DNA of 64,000 bases from positions 248,001-312,000 of the forward strand of contig JAQGEQ010000232.1 in NCBI GenBank assembly GCA_034620365.1, read 5' to 3'. Below, one piece after another: positions 38,501-51,572 of this stretch; the first letter of the stretch is position 1, and the number at the start of each line of letters is the position of its first letter. The notes under the pieces were generated by a model. That model did no database searches. It was not told the origin of the DNA and was given only the letters and a program-made list of their open reading frames with translations. The stretch comes from Pegea sp. RAD2-039 (Eukaryota > Chordata > Thaliacea > Salpida > Salpidae). Position numbers and translations under genes: made by a program.

Positions 38501-41500
38501 GGTTCGCAGAACGGAAATTTATTGTCAGATTTGCAAACAGCTGACTCAGAATAAAAGTCGATCTTCTCATGCTCGTGGTTGGATCTTGATGTCTTTGTGT
38601 GTCGGATGTTTTGCTCCTGATGAAGACTTTGAGAAGTATCTTCGTAACTTCATCCGTTCAGGACCTCCAAATTACGCTCCCTACTGTGATTCCCGGATGA
38701 GGAGGACTTTTGCTAACGGAGCAAGGAGTCAACCTCCGAGTTGGTTGGAGTTGCAGGTAAGAAGATGAAGATGAGGATCAGAAGATGATCAGATGTTGTA
38801 CAGGCGACAAAATCGAAGAAACCGATTATGTTACCCGTGACTTTTATGGATGGAAGCACAAAGACCTTGTTAGCAGATTCAGCGACTACTTCAAAGGAGT
38901 TATGTAATGTCCTTGCTGATAAGATCAATTTGAAAGACACATTTGGATTTTCACTTTTCATCGCTCTTCTTGACAAGGTCCTTGATGAGATGATGATAGA
39001 AGTTGCTCAACTAAAACTTCCTGCAGGTATCCTCTCTAGGACAAGGGAGCGATCATTTGATGGATGCTATCTCACAATGTGAACAGTACGCCAAAGAACA
39101 AGGTGCACAAGAGAAGAATGCTCCTTGGAGGTTGTTCTATCGCAAGGAGATCTTCACTCCGTGGCATGATTCATCAACTGATGACGTAATTACATCTGGA
39201 AGAGTTATTCGAATCTATTTGTACATCTTTTTAGATCAGCACTGGATTGATTTATCAACAAATCGTGAGAGGAGTGAAGTTTGGTGAATATCGATGTTCG
39301 AATGATGATGAAGTCTCTCAACTTTGTTCCAAACAATTTTATATCGATTACGGATCGCAATTGCAGGTTGGTTGTTTACTGGTTGATGGTTGGTTGTTTA
39401 CTATTTGATGGTTGGTTGCTGACTGGTTGATGGTTGGTTGTTTACTGGTTGATGGTTGGTTGCTGACTGGTTGATGGTTGGTTGTTTACTGGTTGATGGT
39501 TGGTTGTTTACTGGTTGATGGTTGGTTGTTTACTGGTTGATGGTTGGTTGCTTACTTGTTGATGGCTGGTTGCTTACTGGTTGATGGTTGGTTGTTTACT
39601 GGTTGATGGTTGGGTGCTGACTGGTTGATGGTTGGTTGCTGACTGGTTGATGGTTGGTTGCTTACTGGTTGATGGTTGGTTGTTTACTGGTTGATGGTTG
39701 GTTGCTGACTGGTTGATGGTTGGTTGCTGACTGGTTGATGGTTGATTGCTGACTGGTTGATGGTTGGTTGTTTATTGGTTGATGGTTGGTTGCTGACTGG
39801 TTGATGGTTGGTTGCTTACTATATTTTCAAAAATTTTAAACTTTTAATGTTTCTTTTTTTGTGTCTTCACCCGATATCACGTTTTTTGATCATCATTTTC
39901 AGGATGCAAAGATTGAAAATGCTCTTTCAACATATCTTCCTCATCAAATGATTACATCTCAGAAGAGCATGAAGTATTGGTCTAAGAAGCTTCAAGAAGC
40001 TCATAAAGAAGTAACCAATCAGAAGACTCCCTCACAACCAACCCAACCACCTTTTACAGGCCATCTACGTTCGCGAACGTTGGCAACCTCAACAAGTCCG
40101 AGAAAACGTCGTGACACAATCCAAGTATCAGTGGCCTCTCATGTTTTCTCGCTTCTTCGAGGCGTATCTTGTCGCTGGACCGGCCCTGTCCAAGTCATCC
40201 GTGGTTGTGGCCATCAATTGGACAGGTGAGAAGATCATCAATGAGATCTTGTCCTCTAATCTTTATTTTTAGGAGTCTTTTTCCTGGATGATGATGAACG
40301 GATCCTGCTTCAAGTCCCGTATGCTGAAATCACTGGGATCGCCGTCACCAGGTGGCCAGGTTGGTGTGAAAGCATCGACCTCAGCGCTTAACGACGCGTG
40401 TTTTCGACAGCGGGACTCCTTATAAGATGAAGAGTGCTTGCTTCACGTTGACGAGTGCGCGTGGAAGTTCTCGAACATTTGCATCTCTCAACTCTGATGA
40501 CATCAGTGAATTAGTCGCTAACTTCTTAGACGGACTTAAACAGCGTTCTCGATTCGTAATTGCACTCCACGACAGCAACAAAGGTGCTCCTCATCACGTC
40601 ACGTACCTCTCTAATATTCGCGATGCAGATGAAGCAAACATCATGCGCTTCAAACGCGGTGATCTTATCGAACTTGATGAGCCAGCTGGTGCTGATTTCA
40701 CCTCCACTGGGTGGCGCAGTGGAGCTAACGACCGTAATGGTCGAACCGGGGATTTCCCTACAGATGGGGTCTACGTGTTGCCAACTATCGAAGCGCCACC
40801 TAGTGACCTAGTCACCGTCTTCAGTATGTCTCAGATGGAGCTGGAGGAGCAAGTAAGGATCATGCAGAGCGAGACACTAAAGATCGAACAACAAGAGCCG
40901 TATACATTAGAAGAATATTCTATGGACTTCTTCAGGTTCATCATCGAATTTTGATCCCGGATCTGATCCGTATCTTCTTTTAGAGCTCCTTTACAACAAA
41001 CTATGAGTAGAGCTCCAACCTCGCGTCGTGGAAAAGAGCGATTATGGAGTCATAGTAGGGATCAGTTGAAGCAACCTCTATTGAAGAAGATTTGTGGAGA
41101 TCATGACATGGTTCAAGAAGCAATTGCTATTTACTCTGATATCCTTTTTTGATCTTCTTCATCTTTAAATCTTAATGATCCTTAACTTCTTCTTACCTAT
41201 TATGAAGTATATGGGAGATTATCCTGCGCGTAAAGATCAACCAGCAAGCGAACATACTGATCAGATTTTTGAGGCTCCTCTCAAGTACGATATCCTTAAA
41301 GATGAAGTTTATTGTCAGATCATGAAACAATTGACGATGAATAAGAAGAGGTTAGTCCACCACTAGATGGCGCGCTCTTTATGCAAATTTGTTATCAGTT
41401 ACGGAGAAGAGAGAGGCTGGGAACTGATGTGGTTAGCGACCGGATTATTTGCACCTAGCAAGCAGCTCCTTCCTCATCTGCAGCGTTTCCTTGCCACCCG

Positions 41501-42970
41501 CAAATCCAATGTCCTCGCGAATGATTGCTTCCATCGGTTAGATCTTTTCTTCATCTTGTTTTATTCTGATCTCTGTCGCTAGGTATCAACGCCCGATTCG
41601 TCATGGGCAGCGGAAGTATCCGCCCCATGTGGTCGAAGTCGAAGCCATACGTCATCGCACAACTCAAATCTTCCATAAGATCTACTTCCCAGATGACACA
41701 AGCGAAGTAAGACATTATGGCGTTATCCGGGAATTTCTGTAAAAAGCCATTTTGTTGCAGGCGTTTGAAGTTGAGTCTTGCACAAAAGCAAAAGATTTTT
41801 GCCGAAATATCGCGAATCGATTACGATTGAAGTCAGCAGATGGATTCAGTTTGTTTGTAAAGATCGGGGATAAAGTGATCAGTCATCCAGAAGGAGACTT
41901 CTTCTTTGATTTCGTTCGACATCTTACAGATTGGATTAGAAGAGCTAAACCGACAGTCGATGGTATCCTCTCTGAGTCCTTCATCTCATGATTATTTAAA
42001 TGATCTTTTTAGGAGGAATGTCAACTCTTACATATCAAGTCTTTTTCATGAAGAAGTTATGGGCAGGGACTGTACCAGGGCGGGACCCACATGCTGACAA
42101 CATGTTCCACTTTTACCAGGAAAAGCAAAAATATCTTCGTGGATATCATAAGCTGACCAGGGAAGACGCGTTTCAGATTGCTGCCCTTCTCTTCAGGTTC
42201 TTCTAAATCTTCTAAATCAGTTTTATAAAGAAGAATATTTGTAGAGCTAAGCATGGAGATGATAAGACACAATTATCAAATCTTTCTCGGATGTTGAAAG
42301 AGCTTGCTCCTTTGTATTGCCTCCGTCAAGCATCTCCAGATGATTGGAAGAAGGTTTGGTTGCTGATTGGTTGTTGAATGATCAATTTCAACAGCATGAT
42401 TTCAATTTGTAGAAAATTATCTTCTATTATAATAAGTATCCGCTTAGAAACAGAGATGAAGCAAAATTGAACTTCTTGAAGACTGTTTATAAGTGGCCGA
42501 CTTTTGGTTCTGCTTTCTTTGAAGTTAGAGTAAGTTTATTTAATTTAATCCACCCACAAATCTTTCAACATCTCATCTCATCAGCAAACAACTGATCAAT
42601 TATATCCTGAAAACCTGGTGATTGCGATCAATAAAAATGGAGTTAGCCTTATAGACCCCAAAACAAAATCTGTCAGTGGTTCACTTTCCTACTTTAAAAA
42701 TCTAATATCAATTTATTACCAGATTCTAAATACTTTTCCATTTACTAAAATAAGTAACTGGAGTAGCGGTAACACTTACTTCCATATGACAATTGGAAGC
42801 TTAGTTCGTGGTAACAAGCTTTTGTGTGAAACTGCAATGGTGAGATGCTCATCTACTCTTCACTTTGACTATTTTATATCTTACAGGGTTATAAAATGGA
42901 TGATTTACTTACATCTTATATAAGTCTTCTTCTTAATGCGATTAAAGAGAAAGGAAGAAGACGGTTATAG
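29578..42970 (+). CDS. MYO7A: Myosin VIIa heavy chain
   Basis: Nearly fifty short exons encode a class VII unconventional myosin, an actin motor of stereocilia, microvilli and adhesion structures. Order: motor (P-loop SGESGAGKT in the exon at 32721, [31 protein letters not shown]); about five IQ motifs (36834-37300); a short charged linker; MyTH4-FERM 1 (from about 37780); an SH3 domain (40550-40790, [21 protein letters not shown]); and MyTH4-FERM 2 ending [19 protein letters not shown] at 42970. The exon at 29578-29595 (MVIVQQ) joined to 31780 (GDHVW) matches the conserved N-terminus. All domains appear intact. Unusual points: a second candidate first exon at 31381, a GC-AG intron at 35122-35173, a U12 AT-AC intron at 41139-41196, and a minisatellite at 39364. 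Internal exon ends were read by eye. Confidence 0.96.
30092..30150 (-). mobile_element. Dispersed GC-rich LINE tail, minus-strand copy in myosin intron 1
   Basis: Read on the minus strand it gives gttagcgggaggtgctctc then ttcagacaccctccttcgcg, aligning to the 14301-14357 tail over its whole length. No reverse-transcriptase frame is visible beside it. Confidence 0.7.
31381..31398 (+). other. Myosin VIIa candidate alternative first exon
   Basis: ATG plus five codons (MVVFGQ) and donor cag|gtcggt, in the same phase and of the same 18-nt coding length as the upstream version, 381 bases before the exon starting at 31780. It may mark a second promoter. Chance cannot be excluded. Confidence 0.5.
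35122..35173 (+). other. GC-AG intron in the myosin motor domain
   Basis: Exon 35027-35121 ends TTATTTGGG and the next exon begins GTCAGTGATCAA at 35174. The only junction that keeps the conserved [14 protein letters not shown] reading uses a GC donor (gcacgt). A single T would make it gtacgt. GT alternatives within the exon run into stop codons. Confidence 0.75.
39364..39822 (+). repeat. 22-bp minisatellite in a myosin VIIa intron
   Basis: About 21 copies of ggttgatggttggttgttta plus ct, with tttact/ctgact/cttact variants, in the intron after the exon ending CAATTGCAG at 39366. Strongly strand-asymmetric (G/T-rich on the sense strand). It has no CACGTG or GACGTC. Confidence 0.95.
41139..41196 (+). 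other. U12-type AT-AC intron in myosin VIIa
   Basis: The 5' site atatcctttt is the canonical U12 AT-AC donor. tccttaac at 41179-41186 is a match to the U12 branch site and sits about 11 bases before the terminal AC at 41195-41196. Joining TCTG to CTATTATGAAG restores [13 protein letters not shown], the expected MyTH4 sequence. No GT-AG alternative keeps the frame. The intron is 58 nt. Confidence 0.93.
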
Positions 42971-43975
42971 ATTACTTAAGATTATTGCTTCGTAGTCAAC
43001 ATTTTAATTTTTTTGTGCAGTTTTAATCATCTTTTAGTTATTATTATTTCTTAAATTTTAATTGTATATCTTCAAAAGTTATAGTCAACTAATTTTCTTT
43101 ATCTAAAGCGATCTATGGTAGATATTTTCTGCTTTGTAAAAAACTAAATATATTTTAATTCAGCAGAAGTTTCAGATAAACTGAAAGTTGTTTTATTCAC
43201 ATCTTAATTAAATCCATATCATATTTATTTGACTATTTCTTATTTGAAGTTATCTGTCAGGAAAATTATTATTTTAACTTAATTCTTAGATTATCAAAAC
43301 TAACAACTGCCCCAAAGTTAAATAAAAAACAGTTATAAAACAGGATGAGAAAAATCAGAGAAATTCATGAATTATTAATTGAAAAAAGAGCTTTTGCTAT
43401 TTTAAATGTTGGTTGTTACTCCTTCAAGCTAAATTTTAAAAATAAACTTTGAAGTAATCATCAAGCTTTAAATTTGTTTGAAATATTTATCTATTTTAAA
43501 AAACTATTTATATTTTTGCTAAAACTGTTATTTAAACTTCGAGTTTTATATAAAGTTTGCGGCTAAATATTTGATTATTTGAAGAAAGTGAATAATAAAT
43601 GTCAGCTTGTTAAGAAGTTTAAAAAATCTATAAATTATTCCTAAAAAGTGAAATACTTGAATCTCAATAAATCTTTTATTTCATAGTTTGTCTTAAGACA
43701 TAAATTTGATTAAAACAACTTTCAAATAAACAAGACAGTTTGTAAAGGGTTGATCAACTTGCTTTTCTACCTACTGATCAATTAATAGCATCAGACTTTC
43801 TAGATATCTTCTTAGATTGTATTAATAATGTTGGCTTTGGGGGTAATTTGCATAAATATCAGATAAAAAATCATAAAATAGAAAATTAAGAAAAAGAATA
43901 TGCATAAAAGATGAGATAAAGAATTGAAAAAGAAATTATTAATTTGAATCCAATTAATGGAATCACAACTTAAGA
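42971..43975. other. Convergent intergenic space between myosin VIIa and ABCD3
   Basis: About 1 kb of AT-rich DNA between two converging stop codons, presumably holding both 3' UTRs. No other feature is recognised. Confidence 0.6.
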
Positions 43976-46900
43976 TTAAGATCCAAATGATTCTTCCATT
44001 CCATCAATGATTGGTTTGTAGGTATAAGATCCTCTTCCATCCATATAGAGATAGAACTGAAAGATGAAAGATTTGAAGTAAAGAAGAGAGATGTAATTGA
44101 TGCAGACCTCATGATGTTTCCACAGTGATTTACGGTGAGAGACAGTAAAGAGAGTGATTCCAAGTTGACGACACTTCTCATACATGAATCCTTCCACATC
44201 CACACTTACTGCTGATGTACATTCATCCAAGATCGCGAATTGTGGTTTGTGATAGAACAGTCGCGCCATCTAGTGGTGAAAATGTTAGTAAAAGATAAAG
44301 AGAAGATATAAAGGACTCACTGCAACTCTCTGTTTCTCTCCTCCACTCAAAACATCCATCCAATCTTCAACTGCATCCCAACCTCCATTTGATCTTAAGA
44401 TCTCTGTCATCTGCACTTGACCTAAGTAATCTTTTAGATCTTCATCCTTGTATCCCTTCATTTGCATATCTTTCAGTGTGTCTGGGTAAATGATCTGGTC
44501 TCGGAGTGTCCCTAACGTCATATAAGGACGTTGTGGGACATAAAAGAGTTTGCCCTGGTCTGGTTTGACTAAAGTCCCTCCAAAAAGGGGCCACAACTGA
44601 AAACAAGATTTTAAAAAGATGAAGATCATGGTGACACGATCCCTACTTCTCCTAAGATCCGAAACAAAGAGCTCTTGCCGCATCCATTGGGTCCGCAGAT
44701 GATCACGTTGTTCCCAGGTTTCACCTCAAAGTTCAACTTCTTGATGAGGACATCGCCATTGGGAGTAACAAGAGGAACATCCTCGAATCTATCCCAGCAC
44801 AAAATAAAGGTCTGTGATTGGACGATTATTTGTCACCTGATCACGTTGTCATGAATCACATTTCCGGCTCCGGGAACAAGATCATCTTCATCAGGATTAA
44901 CTTCTTGCTTACTCACCATAGTCCTCTTGTAAACTCCTTGATTCAATTCATCTGTGACATCCATTAACTCCTTCACTCTTGCTGTGAATCTACATCACAT
45001 GACGTCATCAGATGACGTCACAAATCGAGAAGTTACTCACCCAGCTAAACGAGACATATCGCGACCAGCAAGAACAATCCTTCCGATCGCCTGAGCGAGT
45101 CTCACTAGCATCCTACCGCTCCGATAATACTCCTAAAATCAGAAAGTCATCCAAAGATCATCTTCACAAAGACACAAACCTCTAGGAGCTGAGGATGAGT
45201 CGCTTCGTTGAACTTCTCATTGTTTAGATCCATAAATGGCCGGCTGACGATGAGGTAACCAATAGTTGTAGCAGTATCTACAAAACCCACAATTTCATCA
45301 TCAAAGACACAAAATCCGAACCTCACATTTAGCTATGATGTCATCCACTATCCCCATCCGGAAACGGAATTTGAGGAAGTTGTTAAGATGATCGAAGAGT
45401 TTAAAGAAAGATTTTGTCACTGTTTCTTTTTCCTTCTCGTTTCCTAGTAACAAAGTAAGAAGCAAGTAGTAAGATGGAAGGAAGTTACCGTTGTAGAAAG
45501 CGATTTCCTCGCTGTTCGTGATGAGGCGAGAATTGACGTATCTGTAGTTCCCTTCTAGTCGTTGCTCGGAGACGGTGAATCTCGCGATTGGTCGCCTCAA
45601 TCTATACGAGTCAGTAAAAGTTGAGAGAAATTGAAAATAAAATTTACTTATTCAGGAATAAGCCAGATAAGATTAGATATCCAATCATACCAGATGGTCC
45701 TTGTGGTCCGATTGTACCAGTTAGTCGGTAAATATATATGACCATGTCTAGAAGGGGCTGGAATAATTTGTCCAAATTAAAATTATTTTGTAGATTTTGA
45801 AAAATGTCATAAAAATAAATTTCAATTTTAGATCAAAGTTCTGAATTTGAAATAAATTTTAAAACGATTTGATTGGTTAAAAAATCAATTTTGTAAATTT
45901 AAACTTTCATAAAAACGGTGACACAAAAATGCAATCTACCTTGCTTAGATTAGAGTAAAGATCAACTAAAGAGTTACAAAACTTCTCAATATCTTGAGTG
46001 ATCAGCTGATCAGCATTTGCAATTCTATTGTCAATATTACACATTTTGTAGTAAGTGTGTCCACTAGAAAACATCTTTAAAAATATTTGATCAGATGACA
46101 TTTTTTACTGACCTTAAATAACTCTTGTAAATACTCATTGTAAATCTCATTCTAAATCTCAGCTTCAAAGAGTTTAAACCATATTTAAGAAGCTGGTTTG
46201 TGAGTGCAATCTAATAAAATATAAGTTTGATATAAGATTTAGTAAACAGAATTACTTACAGCAGGCTGAGAATAAATAAATTTCAAAAGATGATCTAAGA
46301 ATCGGCGTTTGTTTCTGTCAATAATTGCACTAAAAATAAAAGTACAATTTTATCAACTTTATAATTAAATAAACCAAACATAACTTTAATTTTGTTAACC
46401 AAATACCAACAGAAAAATGAAAACACTTAAATAACAGAAATAAGAAGATAGTTAAACTTTTTAGAGGTAATAACAAATAACCTTTCAATTGCTGTTCCAT
46501 TTTCAATCATCCAAACATCAAACCTAGTCCTCATAATCAATGTAGCAGCAATTAAAATAATATAACCAACTTCCTTAGAGTACCAGTTAGGAATCAAAAT
46601 CTTTAATATCTTCATTAGACGGCTAAAAACGAGTAGAATTACTTTTATTAGTTATAAATTGTCTCCTAAATAACTTGGTTTTAAATTTAATAAAACTATA
46701 GATAACTTTAATGGAAAAATTGTTTTAATTTTATAAAGATTACAATAAAATCAGTAACAACAAACAACTTAAAAACATAAAATCAATTATAAAATTGACA
46801 TGAAAATAGTTTTTAGAGTTTTGTAAACATATTTGTATATTTTTCGAAAGTTCTGTGGTTTTAAAACTAATAGAAAAATCTTGATACAAAATAAAGACTT

Positions 46901-47510
46901 GCTTAAAATTCTTATATATAAGATGTATTTGAAAATAAATTTAAATAGCCTTATAAGGTATTTCAAAAATTAAAATTATCACCAGTTCTAAAAACGTCAA
47001 GATTTAAAAAGTTTCTTTTATCAGTAGAGCCAGTGATAAAATTCATAAAACTGATTTTTTAAATTTGAAAAATAAGTGAGCTGTCATGAAAAATCTAGAT
47101 TAAAAAAATTCCAAATCTATAGAATTGATTATGTAATTTAACAACTTAATTTGTATTTTACCTGAAGAAAACCTTGTCAACATGAATTTTTTCCTTCTTT
47201 TCATCATTTTTATTTGTAATAATAAGTTCTGTTTGGCTACAAAAATAAATTTGAAGAATTTAGAAGTAGACAACAGAACAACACAAAAAATTTTCATTGC
47301 AAACAATAACATTTGTAAAGTTTATTAAAAGAATGGAGTTAACAAATCTAAGAACAAAAGTATCAAAATTAAGATTTATTTAGAAACTTACTTTAATTTC
47401 TTGTAAGAATTTCTGAAACCAACAGCATATATCAAAAGAGCAGCACTAGAAATGAAAAGAACCTTTTTTGGTGGTGCATATTTCAAAAGTTTGCTAAAAG
47501 ATGGTGCCAT
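43976..47510 (-). CDS. ABCD3: Peroxisomal ABC half-transporter, ABCD3/PMP70 type
   Basis: Sixteen minus-strand exons (47510-47392, 47236-47162, 46622-46482, 46329-46260, 46210-46113, 46063-45940, 45757-45648, 45601-45489, 45443-45327, 45277-45180, 45132-45041, 44989-44837, 44788-44647, 44596-44321, 44269-44108, 44056-43976) total 656 residues. Vertebrate ABCD3 has about 659. The protein imports branched and dicarboxylic fatty acyl-CoAs into peroxisomes as a dimer. Motifs include [39 protein letters not shown], the loop [17 protein letters not shown], Walker [10 protein letters not shown], signature LSGGEKQR, Walker [11 protein letters not shown], and H-loop TVSHR, ending GS. Everything needed for ATP hydrolysis is present. 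The intron 45444-45488 is only 45 nt. Confidence 0.97.
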
Positions 47511-49249
47511 AACCAGTTTAAAACCATTTAAAATAAGATAAATAACTGAAAAGGAAACATAAATATATGATTGTACACAAAAACTAGTTTGAAAAGTTAC
47601 ATTAGAAAATTAGTCAAGTTTCAGGTGATAGCTTAAAACACCTAATGTGAAAAAAAGTTTAAATAAATAAAAATGTTATGATAATTTAACTTTGTTATGA
47701 TTTATAAGATCTTTATCGATAAAACTAAACAAATTTTTATTTTATTAACTTTCTAATTGTAGTATTTATACTAACAAATCTTTCTATGTTGAAAAAATAG
47801 TTTGTTCCTCAAAAACATGACTTTGAGCCTTTTACAAATATTGATTAGGTTTTGGAATTTTTGGCTAAAATTTTACCTGGTTTATTTTCAAAAACTACTT
47901 ACAGTTACTTGTAATAAAATAACGATCAGTATTGACAAAAAGTTCATTAAATTTATGAGATTAATGATTATATGAAATTTTAAACCATCATTTTAAAGAC
48001 TAAAATAATCTGAAATACTGCAGAATCACCAATACATTGTAAATATATATATAAAAAGGAAACTTTAGTTGTTGACAGATAATTGCGGTTAACTCTATGA
48101 GGAAGTTTAATACTTTAGAGAAAAGAAAGATGTTTAACAGTTTAACCGGAAATAATAAAACGATGAAACAGCAAGATTTTGAACTGATATTTCTACCATT
48201 CTACGCTTTTAAGAGTTTCACATAATTTCTTCTAAATTTTCCAATATTAAATCTAAATTTCTAGAAATCTAAATTTTAATCTAGAATCTATTTTACTTAC
48301 TGCACACTATACATAGTATTTATTATGGCTTGAACTTCGAGAAATAATCATTGTTTCAATAATTATAACTACATTATTTTTCTATAAACTTTTTAAACTT
48401 CTTGTACCATTAATTTTTTTATAAATTCTGATATTACTTAAAAAAAGATTTTATTTAGTTTACCTTTCATGTGATTAAAGTTGTATATTTACTATAAACT
48501 GTTTAGTATAAACAAATTTTTCAATTTTTATTTATTTTATTCAAGTCATAACAACTTAGAAGACTCTTCAAACGAATATACAACAACATGAGGAAGAAGA
48601 GGATAAAGTCTTAAATATTAATTTAGTATAATTAATATAGAACAAATAAATCACTGCACAGAGTGAAATATAAAAAGTAAAAAGTAAAATATAAAAATAT
48701 AAAATGAAATTTAAAAATAGAAGGTGAAATACAAAATATGAATTAAAAATATAGCATGATTGAATAAAAGAAGAAAATGTAGAAACATTATATATTGCTT
48801 GTTAGCAAAATTACTTTAATCATAATTTTTTAAAGATATTTTAAAAGAGGTTTTGATGTAGTAATGGAGTTAAAAAAACTCAAAACTAGTTATCTGGTTT
48901 AAAAAGCTGTTAGTTTAACGAGAGTTATTAAAATTGTTAAAGGTTTAAGTTTGAAAGAAGAGTCTTCCAGGACATATTAAAGTTTACGATCCTTAAAAAT
49001 ATCATTAAACACCTATCAATAGTTTTAAATAGTAATGTGAGGTTGAAGAAAAAGGTATTGTAGTAACTTTAAATTAAGCTTACACAGACTGTTTTTGTGT
49101 CATGAAAAAGATACGCTACATCTAGAGACACCTTTTCTTGTCAATGATCTTCAAACAGGTTCAACCGTTTTTATCTTTTAAAGGTGAGTACTACATAAGA
49201 AAGAGTTAAACTTGAATTTGATACAAATGTAAAAAAATTTTAAAAGTAC
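47511..49249. other. AT-rich sequence upstream of ABCD3
   Basis: Probably includes the ABCD3 promoter near 47520-47600. No coding exon or defined element is recognised. A run of short aaaatataaaa-type repeats lies near 48660-48760. Confidence 0.5.
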
Positions 49250-49720
49250 CTAAATATTTCTAGTCTTAAAATTTCTGAGTATTTGGCTTGAAGTAGATGA
49301 GCCAATTCCAAGCAAATAATTTACATGATGAGCCCATTTTAAATCGTAAGAGACGAAAATGGCCAATTTCTTAATGACCACACATTGGAAAGTCGTGTTG
49401 TTTAGATAAAAAGTAGGTGATCTAAGGTTAGAGTTTGAAGGTTTATATATTGACAGGTGGAGAAAATTGTCGATAGCTTGCATAAATGTCTCGATTAAGA
49501 CCATAACTCGGCAGAGTTTAAAGAAGATTGAAGTGTAGCTGATTTAATGCTAAAACATTATCTTTGTATCGAGCATTATATTTGTAGAATCAATTAATGA
49601 TGAAAGCAGTCTGTAATGCTGTTGATATGAATATTGAAGAGATCAAATAATACGCCCTTGGAGAACACCACAGAAAACCGAAAAAAAAGTTGAGACAGAT
49701 TTATTTATATTTTTTGTTGT
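49250..49720 (-). mobile_element. Reverse-transcriptase remnant of a LINE
   Basis: Minus-strand frames give, in order, VFCGVLQG then, after a frameshift, VLFDLFNIHINSI (near 49680-49630), matching the RT block around SGVPQGSVLGPLLF. A decayed YADD block (YARYKDNVLALN, near 49570) follows. Then comes a frame 49504-49250 containing KLAIFVSYDLKWAHHVNYLL and SSQILRNFKTRN, the region after the RT thumb. It is riddled with breaks. Similar AT-rich sequence to about 50300 may be more of the element, but I cannot prove it. Confidence 0.75.
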
Positions 49721-51572
49721 CTATTTTTACGAAATTGCTCAATCCAAGGGACAAGAGTAGGAATGATATAAAGTCAGGACCACAACTGATCACTGAAAGG
49801 TCTTCGTGGAAGTAACTTAAATCCAGAAAGTAGTTTTTGTGGAAAAGAAGAATTTGTTGTAAATCAACCTGAAAATTTAAAGTTACGAGGGTTGCAAAAT
49901 TAAACTATAAAAGAAATAACAAAATGGTTGGAAAACAAGGAATCATCAGATTAGATTAGCAGCTTGACAAATTCTGGGGTGTTATAGATTAAAAGATAAA
50001 AAATATGACTTTTGAAATGAGTTCATTTATAATTGTAGAAGAGAATTTATAATTATAAGATTGAGAAAATTATCATTATGAGAATCATCTGAATAAAGAG
50101 CATTAGTCCAATCCGTGTTAGAAAGATTAAAATCTTCAAAAAATTAGAAAATTAGTATTTCAAGTAACATTATAGGTACCAGGAAAGGATAGATCTATTA
50201 AAAGAGGGATATAGATAGATCAAAATCTGACTAAAGTAGCTTTTATTGAATAATTAAACGCTAGTGTCAATGTAGTCATATTTAGTGATATTTTAGCCGA
50301 GGAGGCTAACTATCAGGTTTAAATGTTATCAGATAGACTGATAGACAGGAAGAATAAGTCGGTTTAGTTAGAGTCGTAATAATTGGACACAATGTTTATC
50401 TAATTTACCATAGATCTGATATTACAATAATCACTTAACAGACTCTTCAAAGCTGGGCTGATAATGGCTTATGAGAGGAATAATCATAAAATTATATTTG
50501 AAAGGAGTAAACTAATTCAATAGATTTCCTTATGGTTTTGTTTAAAAATAATCTATAAGTTTAGCTTTTTTAGTTATTTTATAATAAGCAAAAAAAAAAC
50601 TTTTGAGCAATGAATTTGAGTAATTGTAAAAACCTATTTTTTATTATTTCTACTATTCGACCATTTTTGCTACATATTGGTTTACGAGCTATTATCTGGT
50701 TTACTATATTAAAACTAGCCACGCCGATTTTAAAATTCAGTCATTTTCTATCTTTGTAGTTCCTACCTTCATTAAGTTTTTTTATATTTTAATGCTAAGT
50801 TTACTTTACCTTTTAGGTAATAATCAAAAATGGTATTTACTGTAGATTTTTATTTTATATATATGTATGATATATAATTGTGTGTTATTTTATTCGATGA
50901 CATAAGTTTGACTTTATAAGACGTTTTTACTCAATTTATTTTATAAACTTATTAGGAAACTTTTGAGACACATTTGTATCAGATGGTAAACTATTTATAT
51001 AATTATTTTTACACAACAAATACTCTACTAGTTATTTTTGAATTTTTTATATTATCAAACCATATTACAAGTAATATATAGTTTTTCTTATTATAAATAC
51101 ATTATTAATATGTGACATAGATATTTTAGTAATAAGTTCTTATAAGAATTCAAATCTTGAAGATATAGTTTTGATATGTAATAAAGAAAGTTATATCTTT
51201 AGCTTTTTACATGTTTTTAAACTCTTAATATTAAAATTGTTTATATTGAATTTTTGACTAGCTAAAATTATTAATTAGTTATTTATTTGTTTATGATAAT
51301 AATTAATATAATAGTTGATAATTTTTAATTAATTAAAACTATTAGTTAGTCATTTTTATTAGTAAATAAATACTTACTCAAAATGTTAATTGAGTTATAA
51401 ATTTTTAGTGCTTTTTGAAATGGTAAATTCATTTTATTAGTTTTAACTTAATTTTCATTTATATAATGTTTTATTATAAATTTATCAAAACAAAAATTGA
51501 TAAAATATTCAAATATATTTTTGTTGTTTTAGAATTTATAAATTTTGCATTAAATCTAACTTATATTTGATA
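49721..51572. other. AT-rich intergenic sequence
   Basis: May include more of the LINE remnant up to about 50300. Beyond that only A/T-rich DNA is seen, with the NXF promoter expected just before 51573. Confidence 0.45.

Noticed and set aside
49250-49504. Independent 84-residue minus-strand gene
   Set aside because: Its sequence matches the region after the reverse-transcriptase domain of LINEs and adjoins other broken RT motifs.
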